Below are positions 36,094 to 46,175 of a stretch of DNA of 64,000 bases, piece after piece. Numbering within the stretch: the stretch's first letter is position 1; each line of letters starts with the position of its first letter. Position numbers and translations under genes: made by a program. This stretch comes from Sophora flavescens (taxonomy: Eukaryota > Streptophyta > Magnoliopsida > Fabales > Fabaceae): NCBI GenBank assembly GCA_030762895.1, contig CM061062.1, positions 133,159,104 to 133,223,103 of the forward strand. The letters run 5' to 3'. The notes under the pieces are model-generated. The model had not been told where the DNA came from and ran no database searches. It saw only the letters and a program-made list of their open reading frames with translations.

Positions 36094-37240
36094 ATGGAAC
36101 CAGAAGGTGCACTTGGACGTGAACATGGACGTGGACGTAGTAGTGGAAGAGGTCGTAGATGTGGTCGTGTTAATGGTCGAGGAAATTTTGAGGAACATTA
36201 TGAGGAAGAAGGAGGTATAGACTTTGCTGCACAAGCAATGGCAGATGTAGCTGCTGCTATTACACATCAAATTGCTACAATGGCTGCCCATAATTTGCCG
36301 GAACAACTTCGAGCAGACCAGGCAGCTGAGGCAGAGGCCTTACTGCTTTTAGACGCCAGAATCCTCCACAATTTCATGGAGATGTGGATCCTATAAAGGA
36401 TGATTTATGGATTCAGGAAGTGGAGAAGATCTTTGAGTTGATCAATAGTCCAGAAAGAGTGAAGGTGCCTTATGCTACACATATACTGTTAGGGGATGCT
36501 GAGTATTGGTGGAGAGGCACTAAGTAACTACTGGAAGCAGAGAATCAGGTGATTATTTGGGTGTTATTCAAGAACATGTTTCTAAGAAAGTATTTTCCAC
36601 AGAATGCTCGAACAGAAAAGGAGCAGGAATTTTTACGTCTGTATCAGAGGGATTTATCTGCAGGAGAGTATACGACCAAGTTTGAGTCATTGTCCAAGTA
36701 CTTATGCTTTTTCCTAAACAATCCAGATGAAGATTGGAAGTGTGAGCGTTTTGAAGCAGGATTACAATTCGAGATCAAGGAGTCTGTACTTCCATTGGAG
36801 ATAAGGAATTTCCAAGCTCTAGTTGAGAAGTGTAGGAAAATAGAGCAAATGAGGAAGGAAAGAGATAACAGAGGAAATGTGGGAGGACCATCGAAATCCA
36901 ATGGTAAATATCAGAACCAGAAGAGGAAGCAAGTTCAGAACCAACCTTATTATCGAGCACTGGGGAACAATCGAAATCAACAATCATATCGTCTTGTAGT
37001 TATTGCATCAAGTGTTGGAGGCCAGAGGAATCAAAATCAAAGCACAATCAGAAAATGTTACAAGTGTGGAGATCCAAATCATTTGGCGAACTATTGTCCA
37101 GTGAGAGGACCAAAGTGTTTCAATTGTGGTCAGATGGGGCATTTAGCGAGAGACTGTGGTATGCCAAGGACTGCACCAGTTGTCAATACTGTCAAGACCA
37201 ATAAACTGATAGCTAAGGGGAGAGTTTACACCATGAGTGG
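36094..37240 (+). pseudogene. gag: gag of element F, broken
   Basis: The start at 36094 (MEPEGALGRE) follows TTGTAG/ATCAATT. The Gly/Arg-rich N-terminus and the Ala-rich stretch (DVAAAITHQIATM) are in one frame. A frameshift near 36345 moves the capsid into another frame, where a stop occurs near 36525. The rest is open. Both zinc knuckles are intact: CYKCGDPNHLANYC (about 37056-37097) and CFNCGQMGHLARDC (about 37117-37155). Confidence 0.88.
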
Positions 37241-38699
37241 TGCTGAGGCTTCTGATTCTGATGATCTCATACAAGGTAGTTGCGACATAGCTGGTAATCT
37301 ATTAACTGTACTTTTTGATTCGGGTGCAACGCATTCCTTTATTGTGATGGATTCTGTGAAACATTTGCAATTACCTATTTCTTCTTTATCCTATGACTTG
37401 ATTGTTTCAACTCCAACTGCTAAGCCAGTTACTGTAAATTCTATATGTTTGAACTGTCCTGTTATCATTCAGGATAGACATTTTCTTGTTGATTTGATAT
37501 GCCTGCCTTTAATACAGTTAGATGTAATTTTAGGCATGGATTGGTTATCTTCCAACCATATCCTGTTGGATTGTGCTCATAAGACTTTAATTTTTCCTAA
37601 TCCTGAGATTTCTCGATTTTTATCTACCAACCATATAAGAACTTTTTCGAAAGAAAGAGATCATGGATACATGCTTTTAACTAACTTAGAAGTTGAGAGG
37701 GAGATCAATTTGAGTACGATCCCTGTAGTGAGATAATTTCCGGATGTGTTTCCTAATGACGTTCCCGGATTGCCGCCAGTAAGAGAAATTGAATTCTCCA
37801 TCGACTTGATACCAGGAGCAGGACCAATTTCTATTGCTCCATATCGGATGGCGCCTATAGAGCTTGTTGAATTGAAAACTCAACTGGAGGACCTTTTGTC
37901 AAAACAGTTCATTCGACCAAGTGTTTCTCTGTGGGGAGTACCGGTTCTTTTAGTGAGGAAGAAAGACAGAGGTTCAAGGCTTTGCGTGGATTTCCGACAA
38001 CTTAACAAAGTGACAATTACGAATAAGTACCAGTTATCGCGTATAGATGATCTGATGGATCAACTACGAGGAGCTGTTGTGTTCTCAAAGATTGACTTGA
38101 GGACATGTTATCATCAGATTAGGGTAAAAAGTGAAGATATTCCAAAGACTGCGTTCAGAACTCGTTATGGACATTATGAATATCTCGTAATGCCGTTTGG
38201 AGTGAGGAATGCACCTGCTATCTTCATGGACTACATGAACCAGATTTTTCATCCGTTTCTTGATAAGTTCGTTGTGGTGTTCATTGATGATATTCTTATT
38301 TACTCTAAGAGTAATAAGGAACATGAAGAACACTTGCGACAAGTTTTATAGATTCTGCATGAGAAAGTTTTGTATGTGAAACTATCTAAATGCGAATTTT
38401 GGCTTGAGGAAGTAAAGTTTTTAGGACATGTGATTACCGAGGAAGGTATTGCTGTCGATCCTGCAAAAGTAGAAGCGGTACTTTCTTGGGAAAGACCAAA
38501 GATGGTAACGAAGATCAGAAGGTTTGTGGGTCTAGCCGGTTACTATAGAAGATTTATTGAAGGATTTTCCAAGATAGTTGCGCTGTTAACTTTGCTTACG
38601 AGGAAAGATCAACCTTTTGTATGGACAGACAAATGTGAAGAGATTTTTCGGAGGAGTAAGGAACAGTTGACAACCTCACTAGTGTTAACACTACCTTTT
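37241..38699 (+). pseudogene. pol: pol (protease, RT, start of RNase H) of element F, truncated
   Basis: The protease site is intact (LFDSGATHSFI). A TAA at 37734 lies before RT. RT has VFIDDILIYS and the usual flanking blocks, then a TAG at 38349. The frame resumes with KCEFWLEEVKFLGHV and reaches SLVLTLP, where it ends at EPRV sequence. RNase H and integrase are missing. Confidence 0.9.
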
Positions 38700-39937
38700 T
38701 TACCATGCATCGTTCGCATGCATGATTTCCATTCTGCTTTATCATTGAACAAAGTGGATCGAGGATAGCTGGACGATAGTTCATTGATAGTTCTTGAAGT
38801 GTGTAAAAAGGTCGTTCAAAATTCGTCAGTAATGCTAAGTCTTTTTCTTTAATTATTTTACCACTTGTTTTGCTTAGAAGCAAATTATGTGGTCCCTTGT
38901 ATAATGCTTTGATGAGGGAATCTTCTCAAATTATTTGAAACTGGGTGAAAATGCTTGCTAGCTAGTTGGCCAGAATTATAGTAATTTGGTCTTCATTGTA
39001 GTCTTCTCTAGTTGGTTCATCTCTCATAGAGAAGCTATTGTTCCTTACTCCAATAAAGATTAAGTGCTTTGCATGTAGCTTAGTGACGAAGTCAGGATAG
39101 GCTGAGTAAAATTTCAAGAAGATAGTCCTTTCTTTTGCAACATTTCTTTTGTAATTCTGAACGGCTTCCTTCAGACTATATGGGAACAGACTAATTTCTT
39201 TTGAATCTTTGTTTAAATAAAGACATCCAGTAAGTCCAAACTGGAACATATTAAATGCAAGAATTGATGATGCTCCTGGAGTAATTATAGCTTTAACACC
39301 AAATATATTTCGATTTACCATGTAGAAACAATTAATTTTTTTCTTTTTCAGACTAGTTGGTCAGTCTTTTTAGGTTTTCAGAGAATTTTTATTTTGAAAA
39401 CTGGACTTGAAGTTCATGGTCTTTTCTGGAAGTAGTTTGGTAGTCGTCAATGGAAGAAGGAATTCTTCCGAGTATTCTCATATAAGTCTTTGGTTCTGGT
39501 GGATTCTTTATAGTTTCAGAAAAAGTTCTTGGGCCAAGATAAATTTCTTTTCCATTATTTTGTTTTTCCTGGTGATCTTTCAAAGCCTTTTCCTAGTGAT
39601 GTTTCAAAGCCTTTTCCACTTCTTCTTGTGTTCGAAATCCTTTGTGATACACTCCAGAAATCCCTATGCAATGAGGGGCTACTTTGTGCCAATCATCATA
39701 AATTCCTGGAAATGGTCCATTGAAAATAGTATACCATTTCTCCCTAGTGCTTTCATGTACCTGTTGTTTGATTTCTTTCAAGACATCTTCTTCTGAATAT
39801 TCTCCTTTGGCCTGTAGTTGAAGTTCTAATACTTCAATATTTGTCTTGATCAGATCTAATTCCTTCAATTTCTGCTTTTCAAGTACTTTTTGAAGTTGTA
39901 TCTGCTTCTTTATTGCTTCAACTGTTTGTTGCTCCAT
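38700..39937 (-). pseudogene. EPRV transactivator/viroplasmin (ORF VI-type), broken
   Basis: It starts at 39937 on the - strand with a coiled coil (about 50 residues), then the viroplasmin fold (WYTIFNGPFPGIYDDWHKV, GVYHKGFRTQEEVEKAL). This RNase H1-like fold is found in caulimovirid inclusion-body proteins. The central part continues at 39321-38962 (KAIITPGASSILAFNMFQFG) after frameshifts. The tail is cut by element F. In related viruses the protein forms inclusion bodies and helps polycistronic translation; here stops and frameshifts break it. Confidence 0.82.
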
Positions 39938-41361
39938 TCTCTTGATAGTATATCTGCAAGAACATTTTTATCTCCTTTAATATGGGAGATGGAGTAATTA
40001 TATTCGGCAAGTTTTATTTGCCATCTAATCAATCTTCCTTACTTGTAAGTTCCTTTATAGTTTAAGTTCTTAAAGCCTGGACAAAAGTCGAATCTGTTCG
40101 TACAATAAATTCTTTATCCAGTATATAGATCCGATGTTTTTCTAACATTCGGATTAGTGCTAGTGTTTCCTTTTCATGAGTAGGATAATTAATTTCACTC
40201 TCTGAAAAAGTTCCAGACATATATCGGCATAGCAATTCCTTTTTGTATTCAGGGGGTTTTGCCTTCATAACACCTCCCCAACAGTCATTTGATGCATCGA
40301 TCTCAATAATAATTAAATCGTCATCCGATGGATGATATAGCTATGGAAGATCTTGTCATAAGTATCTCAAGTTAATAATAAGTCTTTCATATTCCTTGGT
40401 CCATGACCAGAGAGCATCTTTCTTAAGGTTCTACTGAAGTACTTTCCTTTCTGCTGCAAGATTCTTAATAAAACCTTCATTTGAAATATATGTTAGTAAT
40501 CCAAGAAATCTTTGCAAATCATTTTTATCCTTTAATTTTTTTGGAAAATCTTGAAGCTTCCTTAATATATGTTGCTGCAAAACAATTTTTCCTTTTTCAA
40601 TTTCTAATCCTGAGTAATTAATTTTATTTTGAGCTAGAACATCTTTCTTTCTACTTAAAACTACTCCATGCTCAAGACATTTATTGAGTACTAACTCTAT
40701 CTTATTGAAGTGGTCATTTATATCTCTATTAGTGAAGACTAATATATCATCAATATAAATAAGACAAAAGTCTTTAAATTTTTTTAGTATAGAATCCATT
40801 CTTCGTTGGAAGATTCCTGGTGATTGCTTCATTCCCATTGGTAATACATTCCATTGATATTGCCCTTGAGGACAACTGAATGCTGTTAGTGCTTTAGATT
40901 CTTCAGTTAATCTAATTTGGTAAAAACCTGATTTACAATCAAAGGTACTGAACCAATTCATATTTCTAATTCTTTCAATAATTAAGTTTTTCTTGGAGGA
41001 AAATATACATCCCCTTCCATGGCTTCGTTTATCTGTTTATAATTAATTACCATCCTTCTTTTTCCTCTTTTAATTTCATTATGGTTCTCTACATAAAAAG
41101 TTGGTGCTGAATGCTTACTTTTTGAAGGTCTAATTAGTCATTTTTTACACATTTCTTCAATATCATTTGCAAATTCATCTCTATCTTGTTTTGTTTAAAT
41201 CATTGGTTTACACTTTACTTCTTTTGTTGGGTCTTTTAATTTTAAAACAACTAATTCAGTATTTTTATTGTTATTTTTTGGGTCTAAAGGATTTTCACTA
41301 CATACTTTATCTAAAAGTCCTTCTATATGAGCTGAAATTATTCTATTTGGTTCTAAATTCA
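39938..41361 (-). pseudogene. EPRV reverse transcriptase and RNase H, broken
   Basis: RT begins within about 41150-40960 in scraps and is clear from 40961: FSTFDCKSGFYQIRL, FSCPQGQYQWNVLPMGM and the catalytic YIDDILVFT. RNase H follows, with DASNDCWGG near 40300, then YMSGTFSESEINYPTHEKET and RTDSTF. Stops lie between the blocks (40431-40380 and beyond 40062). The CKSGF block and PQGQYQWNVLPMG are typical of Caulimoviridae rather than of Ty3 elements. Confidence 0.9.
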
Positions 41362-41990
41362 TTAATACATGGCGAATTTTTGCACAAATTCACTGATTAT
41401 CTCACCACAGTTCAGTTTGCGAGACTCTGATAATTGAGAATAAGTACATTTAGAAAAATGATTAATTCGAATTTTTATAATTTGTTGGTGTTGCTTTTGG
41501 TTCCTATATAGTGTTTTTAAAGTTATATATTCCAAATATCGACAAAACGGTGCGTATAGTCTTAAGAAATTATTTCCAATAATCATAACTAATCCTATTT
41601 CTTGTTTGTATATTGTAGGTACTATAAATAATGTTTCATGTATGACTAAAGTAATTCTTTTTGCTATCCAATATAGCGGATGTATAGATCCATCTGCAGT
41701 TTGTATTTTTAGTGGTTTTTCTAATTTTTCCCATTTATCGAAAAGTGCTTTTGTCGCTAGGCAAAGACTTGCTCCAGTATCTATATAGGCTTTTGTTTCT
41801 CTATTACTTTTTCTACTGGTATTTTTATGTAAGTATTATTCGGATTCTGTTTCTTCTGAAGATAATTCATCTTCTGTATATTCATATATACTTACTTATG
41901 TATCGCTTAGTTCTTCTACTAAAGGCTCAAGTTCATACATTTGAAATACTTGTTTTATTAATTTTGATTTTTCTTTAAAATATTTTCCTT
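41362..41990 (-). pseudogene. EPRV aspartic protease region
   Basis: The - strand near 41785-41750 reads AYIDTGASLCLATKALF, with the DTGA active site. It continues through KIQTADGSIHP and VMIIGNNFLRLYAPF, the pattern of caulimovirid proteases, to a stop at 41362. The frame changes on the coat protein side. Confidence 0.82.
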
Positions 41991-42000
41991 TTCTTTGAGG

Positions 42001-43062
42001 ACATTCATTGGCGTAGTGTCCTTCAACTTTACATATCCAACATACACATTTCTTCTTACCCTTTGGGCAGTATTTTCTTGGTGTTGATTTCTTTCTTCTA
42101 AATTATTTTTTCTTATTGTTTTTATAGTAGGTTTTCTTTCTAGGATAAGCTCTTCATAAATTTGGTTTTTTATAGTATTTTCTTTTTCTTCTTATTATTT
42201 TATCACAACCATATTTCCATGGTTTTTCTATTTCTGGAATGTCACAACAAATAACAGTACTTCCGCTGTTTAATTGCCTTATTGTTTCTCTAGCTAAACA
42301 TTGTTCTCTTAATTCTTGTTATAAGAGTTGGATAACTCCTCCTAAAGTATTTGCTGTTTCATCTAGTCTTGACTCCCATAATCTATTAATTTTTGAGTTA
42401 AATGGATATGGTAGTTTGTCTATAAAAATATATTTATATATTTCTTTAGACGCTTCATAAAATTGATAATAGTATTTTTGGTATTCACAGATAAAACTTT
42501 CAATTTGGCACATATCACAAATTTTCATTTTATTTAAATGTGATTTAGCATTTTTCAAGTAAAGTTTTATTTATTTTTTCTTTTTGTTCCATCATATTAT
42601 ATCCTAAAAATTCTTGATGAATTAATGTCATAACTAGTTTAACATAGTCCATGTTGCTATCCACCATTCTTCCATATCGAATCCAATCTTCATCTTTAAA
42701 TCCTATTAAGAACTTTTGTACATTTCCTGATGTTTTAAATGTTACAAAATTCTTGGTTTCTATAAAGTTTAGTTTTATAAATCTATCATCTGTTAAAACT
42801 ATTAATATCATTTCATTAGTCCACTTCAAAAGTATTTCTTCTTTATTTCTTGCACAACCAAGATTTAATATATTTCCTGCATTAGTATTATCGTATCGAG
42901 GTTTAAATTTTTCTTGAATTTTTGTCCATTTATTATTCTTTCTCCCATATCCTTTAATATACATAGTTTCTTCTTCATATTTATCCCAAGCTCCGCTAGG
43001 TGTATATTTATATTCTTTCCATTTTCTTTTAGGACTTTTCCACTATATTCACCTTTTTCCAT
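42001..43062 (-). pseudogene. EPRV coat protein with CCHC zinc knuckle, broken
   Basis: An acidic N-terminal part (43140-43062, Ser/Glu-rich) leads to a core read as MYIKGYGRKNNKWTKIQEKF, LLKWTNEMILIVLTDDRF and QKFLIGFKDEDWIRYG. After a frameshift comes CEYQKYYYQFYEASKEIYKY, then FIDKLPYPFNSKINRLWESR and TLGGVIQLL. The knuckle CWICKVEGHYANEC is encoded at 42042-42001. Order and motif fit a caulimovirid capsid protein, whose knuckle binds the pregenomic RNA. The core assignment rests on position and pattern. Confidence 0.75.
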
Positions 43063-43300
43063 TCTTATATAGTTTTCTTCAGATTCTGAAGAAGAACTAC
43101 AATTTAATATTATTTCTTCATTTTCATTTTCTTTATCTACTTGATCAATATATTTAATTTATGTATTTGATTATTTTCTTCCTCAACTATCTTGAGTTGT
43201 TCGAGTAATTGTTGAATTTCTTCTTAATCATTTGATTTTCTTAATGTTTCTGTGTATTATTCTTTTATCCTCTCCATGTAGACACTGGCATAGGGATTTT

Positions 43301-43669
43301 TTATGGTTCACCACTTAGTTCTTGTTTTACTATTATTTTCTCTAAATCTTTTATTTTTAATAAATCTTCTAGTTCTTTTCTTGTTACACATTTATTATTT
43401 TCTTCATCTTCTAAAAGATTTTCTAATTGTTCGAGAAGTATCTTTATCCTTTCAATATCTTTATTTTTGTCTATTTCTTTTCCTTTACTTATATTGTTTA
43501 ATGTTTCTTTTATATTGTTTATTTCATTTTGTCCTTTTTGTGTTCTATTATAAGTATAATTTGCAATTTTATTGCTATTTTCTATTAATTGAAAAATATT
43601 TTTATTTATTTCTTCCATAATTTTTTCTATTGCTTCGAATTTTATTGTCATTTCTTCGGATAAACCCAT
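43301..43669 (-). CDS. EPRV coiled-coil protein (possible virion-associated protein)
   Basis: A 122-codon open frame starting MGLSEEMTIKFEAIEKIMEE at the viral right end. It is rich in Glu, Lys, Ile and Asn with heptad spacing, so probably coiled coil throughout. Small coiled-coil proteins upstream of the capsid are known in caulimovirids as virion-associated proteins; that role is inferred from position and composition. It is the only EPRV ORF here without a visible break, but it may be shorter than the original. Confidence 0.6.
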   Translation of the reverse strand: MGLSEEMTIKFEAIEKIMEEINKNIFQLIENSNKIANYTYNRTQKGQNEINNIKETLNNISKGKEIDKNKDIERIKILLEQLENLLEDEENNKCVTRKELEDLLKIKDLEKIIVKQELSGEP

Positions 43670-43707
43670 TATTTTAATATTTTATTTATTATTTTATTCA
43701 AGGGTAC

Positions 43708-43723
43708 GGTACCCCGGGGTACC
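43708..43723. repeat. 16-base perfect palindrome at the EPRV-plant border
   Basis: GGTACCCCGGGGTACC lies 27 bases outside the presumed viral end, a GC-rich island in very AT-rich sequence. It is flanked by a partial repeat (GGGTACGGTACC). Confidence 0.9.
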
Positions 43724-43993
43724 AGAGAATTCTCCTATTTTAAAACTTAATTTTCATAATTAAATATTTTATTTATTAATTTGTAATTATTATTTTGCGC
43801 ATCTACTTGATCCCTCATCAGTTCCTTCCAGGTAATTCACGAAAACACTGGTCACCGCAGCATTGTAATCCTCCTCCACGCTGCGAAATTCTTCTCGTCA
43901 CCGGCTACCGTTCCCAAAGCTACTGCACGATCTCCACCGTCACCGGTGTCAGATTCTCTGCACGAACAAGGGATTTGGGGTTATGATGAATTG

Positions 43994-44287
43994 ATGATGT
44001 TCAGATTCATATCCCACCCTCACAAACCCCTTCTCCACTTCATCTCTCTCACATTCCAAACTCCATCTCCACTACCAAACCCTAATTCTTATCCATTCCC
44101 ATCTTCTCTCAAATTATGTACAGCCACTTCACATTCACGCTCTTTTACTCTCTCCTACCTCATCAACACTCTTGGCTTCATGCCAGAAAATGCTGTAAAA
44201 GCTTCCAAACATTGTCATTTCGACACCTCGAAGAAGCCAGACACTGTTGTCACCTTCTTCAGAAGCCATGGCTTTTCAGATTCCCAG
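43994..44287 (+). pseudogene. mTERF-family gene, 5' exon only
   Basis: From MMFRFISHPHKP the frame gives a Ser/Pro/basic N-terminus like a mitochondrial or plastid transit peptide (about 45 residues). The start of an mTERF domain follows: SFTLSYLINTLGFMPENAVK, ASKHCHFDTSKKPDTV, FFRSHGFSDSQ. mTERF proteins bind organelle nucleic acid and affect transcription, splicing or translation. CAG/GTTAGT at 44288 looks like a splice donor, but the frame then runs into a stop at 44357 and repeats. No further mTERF repeats were found on either strand, so this is a broken or captured fragment. The EPRV ends about 310 bases upstream. Confidence 0.8.
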
Positions 44288-44345
44288 GTTAGTATTATTA
44301 TGATAGGATATGGATATAGCAGGGTTATTCCCAATTGGAGAAGGG

Positions 44346-44749
44346 AATGGTTCTCCTAAGAAATGGGATTAAGAGGAACTTTTATTCTTGCTTTCATTCA
44401 TATTGGAGAAGGGAATGGTTTTAGGAGTATATTGGTTTTAAAATCCCTACCCTCCCCCTGAACCAAACATAAAAGTGTTATTTTCCCTCCCCTCCCTTCC
44501 CCTCCCCTCCTCTCCTCCCAACCAAACATAATAGGTAGTTAAAATCCCTCCCCTCCCTTCCCCTCCCAATCAAGCAGAAGAAGACCATTAATGCGACCAC
44601 ATATAATAAAACCTTAAAATGAAAAGTTTCATTCGTCTACAAACCTTAAAGTCTTATCAACTAGTCAGACACATAGATGTCAGTGGTTTGAAATACTCAT
44701 ATGAGACCAGTTGGTAGCTCCTGTGTCTTAGTTATCTCGCAATACACTG
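44346..44749 (+). repeat. 404-base direct repeat, copy 1
   Basis: It begins AATGGTTCTCCTAAGAAATG and ends CTCGCAATACACTG. It is pyrimidine-rich, with runs such as CCCTCCCCTCCCTTCCCCTC and the words AACCAAACATAA. Copy 2 lies at 44837-45242 with almost no changes. Confidence 0.93.
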
Positions 44750-44836
44750 ACATTCTCGAGTAGATGCTACTGTATTCACAATTATTGTAGGTGTGTTCTC
44801 GAAAAGCCAAGTGAGCATGGAGAAATGGGATTAAGA

Positions 44837-45242
44837 AATGGTTCTCCTAAGAAATGGGATTAAGAGGAACTTTTATTCTTGCTTTCATTCATATTGGAGA
44901 AGGGAATGGTTTTAGGAGTATATTGGTTTTAAAATCCCTACCCTCCCCCTGAACCAAACATAAAAGTGTTATTTTCCCTCCCCTCCCTTCCCCTCCCCTC
45001 CTCTCCTCCCAACCAAACATAATAGGTAGTTAAAATCCCTCCCCTCCCTTCCCCTCCCAATCAAGCAGAAGAAGACCATTAATGCGACCACATATAATAA
45101 AACCTTAAAATGAAAAGTTTCATTCGTCTACAAACCTTAAAGTCTTATCAACTAGTCAGACACATAGATGTCAGTGGTTTGAAATACTCATATGAGACCA
45201 GTTGGTAGCTCCTCTGTGTCTTAGTTATCTCGCAATACACTG
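44837..45242 (+). repeat. 404-base direct repeat, copy 2
   Basis: Nearly identical to copy 1, with two extra bases (CTCCTCTGTG against CTCCTGTG). With a short junction it interrupts segment R2: GCCAAGTGAGCATG occurs before (44808-44821) and after it (45242-45255), like a target duplication or template-switch scar. Confidence 0.9.
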
Positions 45243-45772
45243 CCAAGTGAGCATGTTATGAATGTTGTAGCATTATTGGCTAAGGCTGGTATAATCAAGA
45301 ACATATCCTTTTGACCACTCTCTCCAACCAATTCTATAGCACCATGGTGTAGGAAATCAAAGTCTTCCGTGTTAGACGGATATTATGTCTAGGATGACTT
45401 AACTTAGTTCTCATGTATGTGTGAACTAACAGTGTTTTGACATGCTATGATGAGCTTGTTGTTTATATTGCCATTGTGTAATTTGTACATTGTTTGTTAA
45501 TTGTACATTGACTGAATTGTCTATCTGAGAATGAATGATAATATGGGATATATTGGTTTGTGTATGTATATGTATATGCTTTATATTGTGTTGTGCTATT
45601 TTTACACCCGACATATGTTGTGTTTATGAATGGGAATCTCACGTCGTTACTTTATTGTCCTGCTTTGTGCCTTCTATTGTTCTTTTGAGAAGATTGCGAT
45701 GTCAGTACTTCATTTGATGCTTCTAGTTTAACTTTTCATCCTTCTGATTGATTCCCTAGAGGATTTGAGGTT

Positions 45773-46175
45773 CAAGCACATGGGCGAAATGGTGGAGTCT
45801 CTAGGGGCTCCACTTCCGATGTCTAAATGGTCCAAGATGGTGGTGCTCGTGCTTTTATCATGCTTGATCTTCCTCATTTTGAGTCAAGTATGACTGCCGA
45901 CGGTTCGTGGGTTTTTAGGTGGTCTAATGTCCTGGACCATCCCATGACTTTTCACTTAGAAGGGGAAAAAGCTCACCTGGATAGAGCTACCTCTGTAGCA
46001 TCTCAAGGGGTGTCTTTTGTGACGTGTTGGTAGTGGTCTCAAATAGAGCTTCCACTAGGCCTCTTCAGTTGGTTCGTCCCTCTCATGATGTATAGGGATG
46101 GCGTAGTTATAGATTAGTTCACCGGATTGTTCCGATCTGGTCTACTCCACCCTCATCTGATAAGGGACTGGAATG
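45773..46175 (+). pseudogene. Relict ORF in segment R2
   Basis: The same relict as at 27238. The best stretch reads VQDGGARAFIMLDLPHFESS, then DGSWVFRWSNVLDHPMTF and EGEKAHLDRATSVASQG. Later parts need frame changes, ending PSSDKGLE and a stop near 46175. The breaks differ from those in R1, so the coding form predates the duplication. Function unknown. Confidence 0.45.

Larger units (their letters stand above)
31522..38699 (+). mobile_element. Element F: 3'-truncated Tekay-type element nested in the EPRV
   Basis: It starts with TATAACACCCCG (TG changed to TA) after EPRV sequence and ends inside the start of RNase H near 38699, where EPRV sequence resumes. The rest of pol and the 3' LTR are missing, so no target duplication can be read. 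It is younger than the EPRV. The LTR is closest to element D's. Confidence 0.87.
30372..43681 (-). mobile_element. Endogenous pararetrovirus (Caulimoviridae), interrupted by element F
   Basis: Read from right to left: a coiled-coil ORF, coat protein with CCHC knuckle, aspartic protease, RT, RNase H and viroplasmin/transactivator. Then comes element F (31522 to about 38699), and after it small ORFs and an initiator Met-tRNA PBS. Without element F the viral DNA is about 6.1 kb. Frameshifts and stops interrupt nearly every ORF. No movement protein was recognised. The 12-base string TATTTTAATATT occurs at both ends (30372-30383 and 43670-43681). Base composition is more AT-rich than the flanks. 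The genus is not resolved. Confidence 0.88.

Noticed and set aside
41167..41978. Leu/Tyr-rich + strand frames that look like membrane proteins
   Set aside because: They are antisense to the EPRV protease and RT regions; the AT-rich viral sequence gives Leu/Phe/Tyr-rich shadows.
43303..43620. A 105-codon hydrophobic + strand frame
   Set aside because: Exact antisense of the EPRV coiled-coil ORF, which has the coherent composition.
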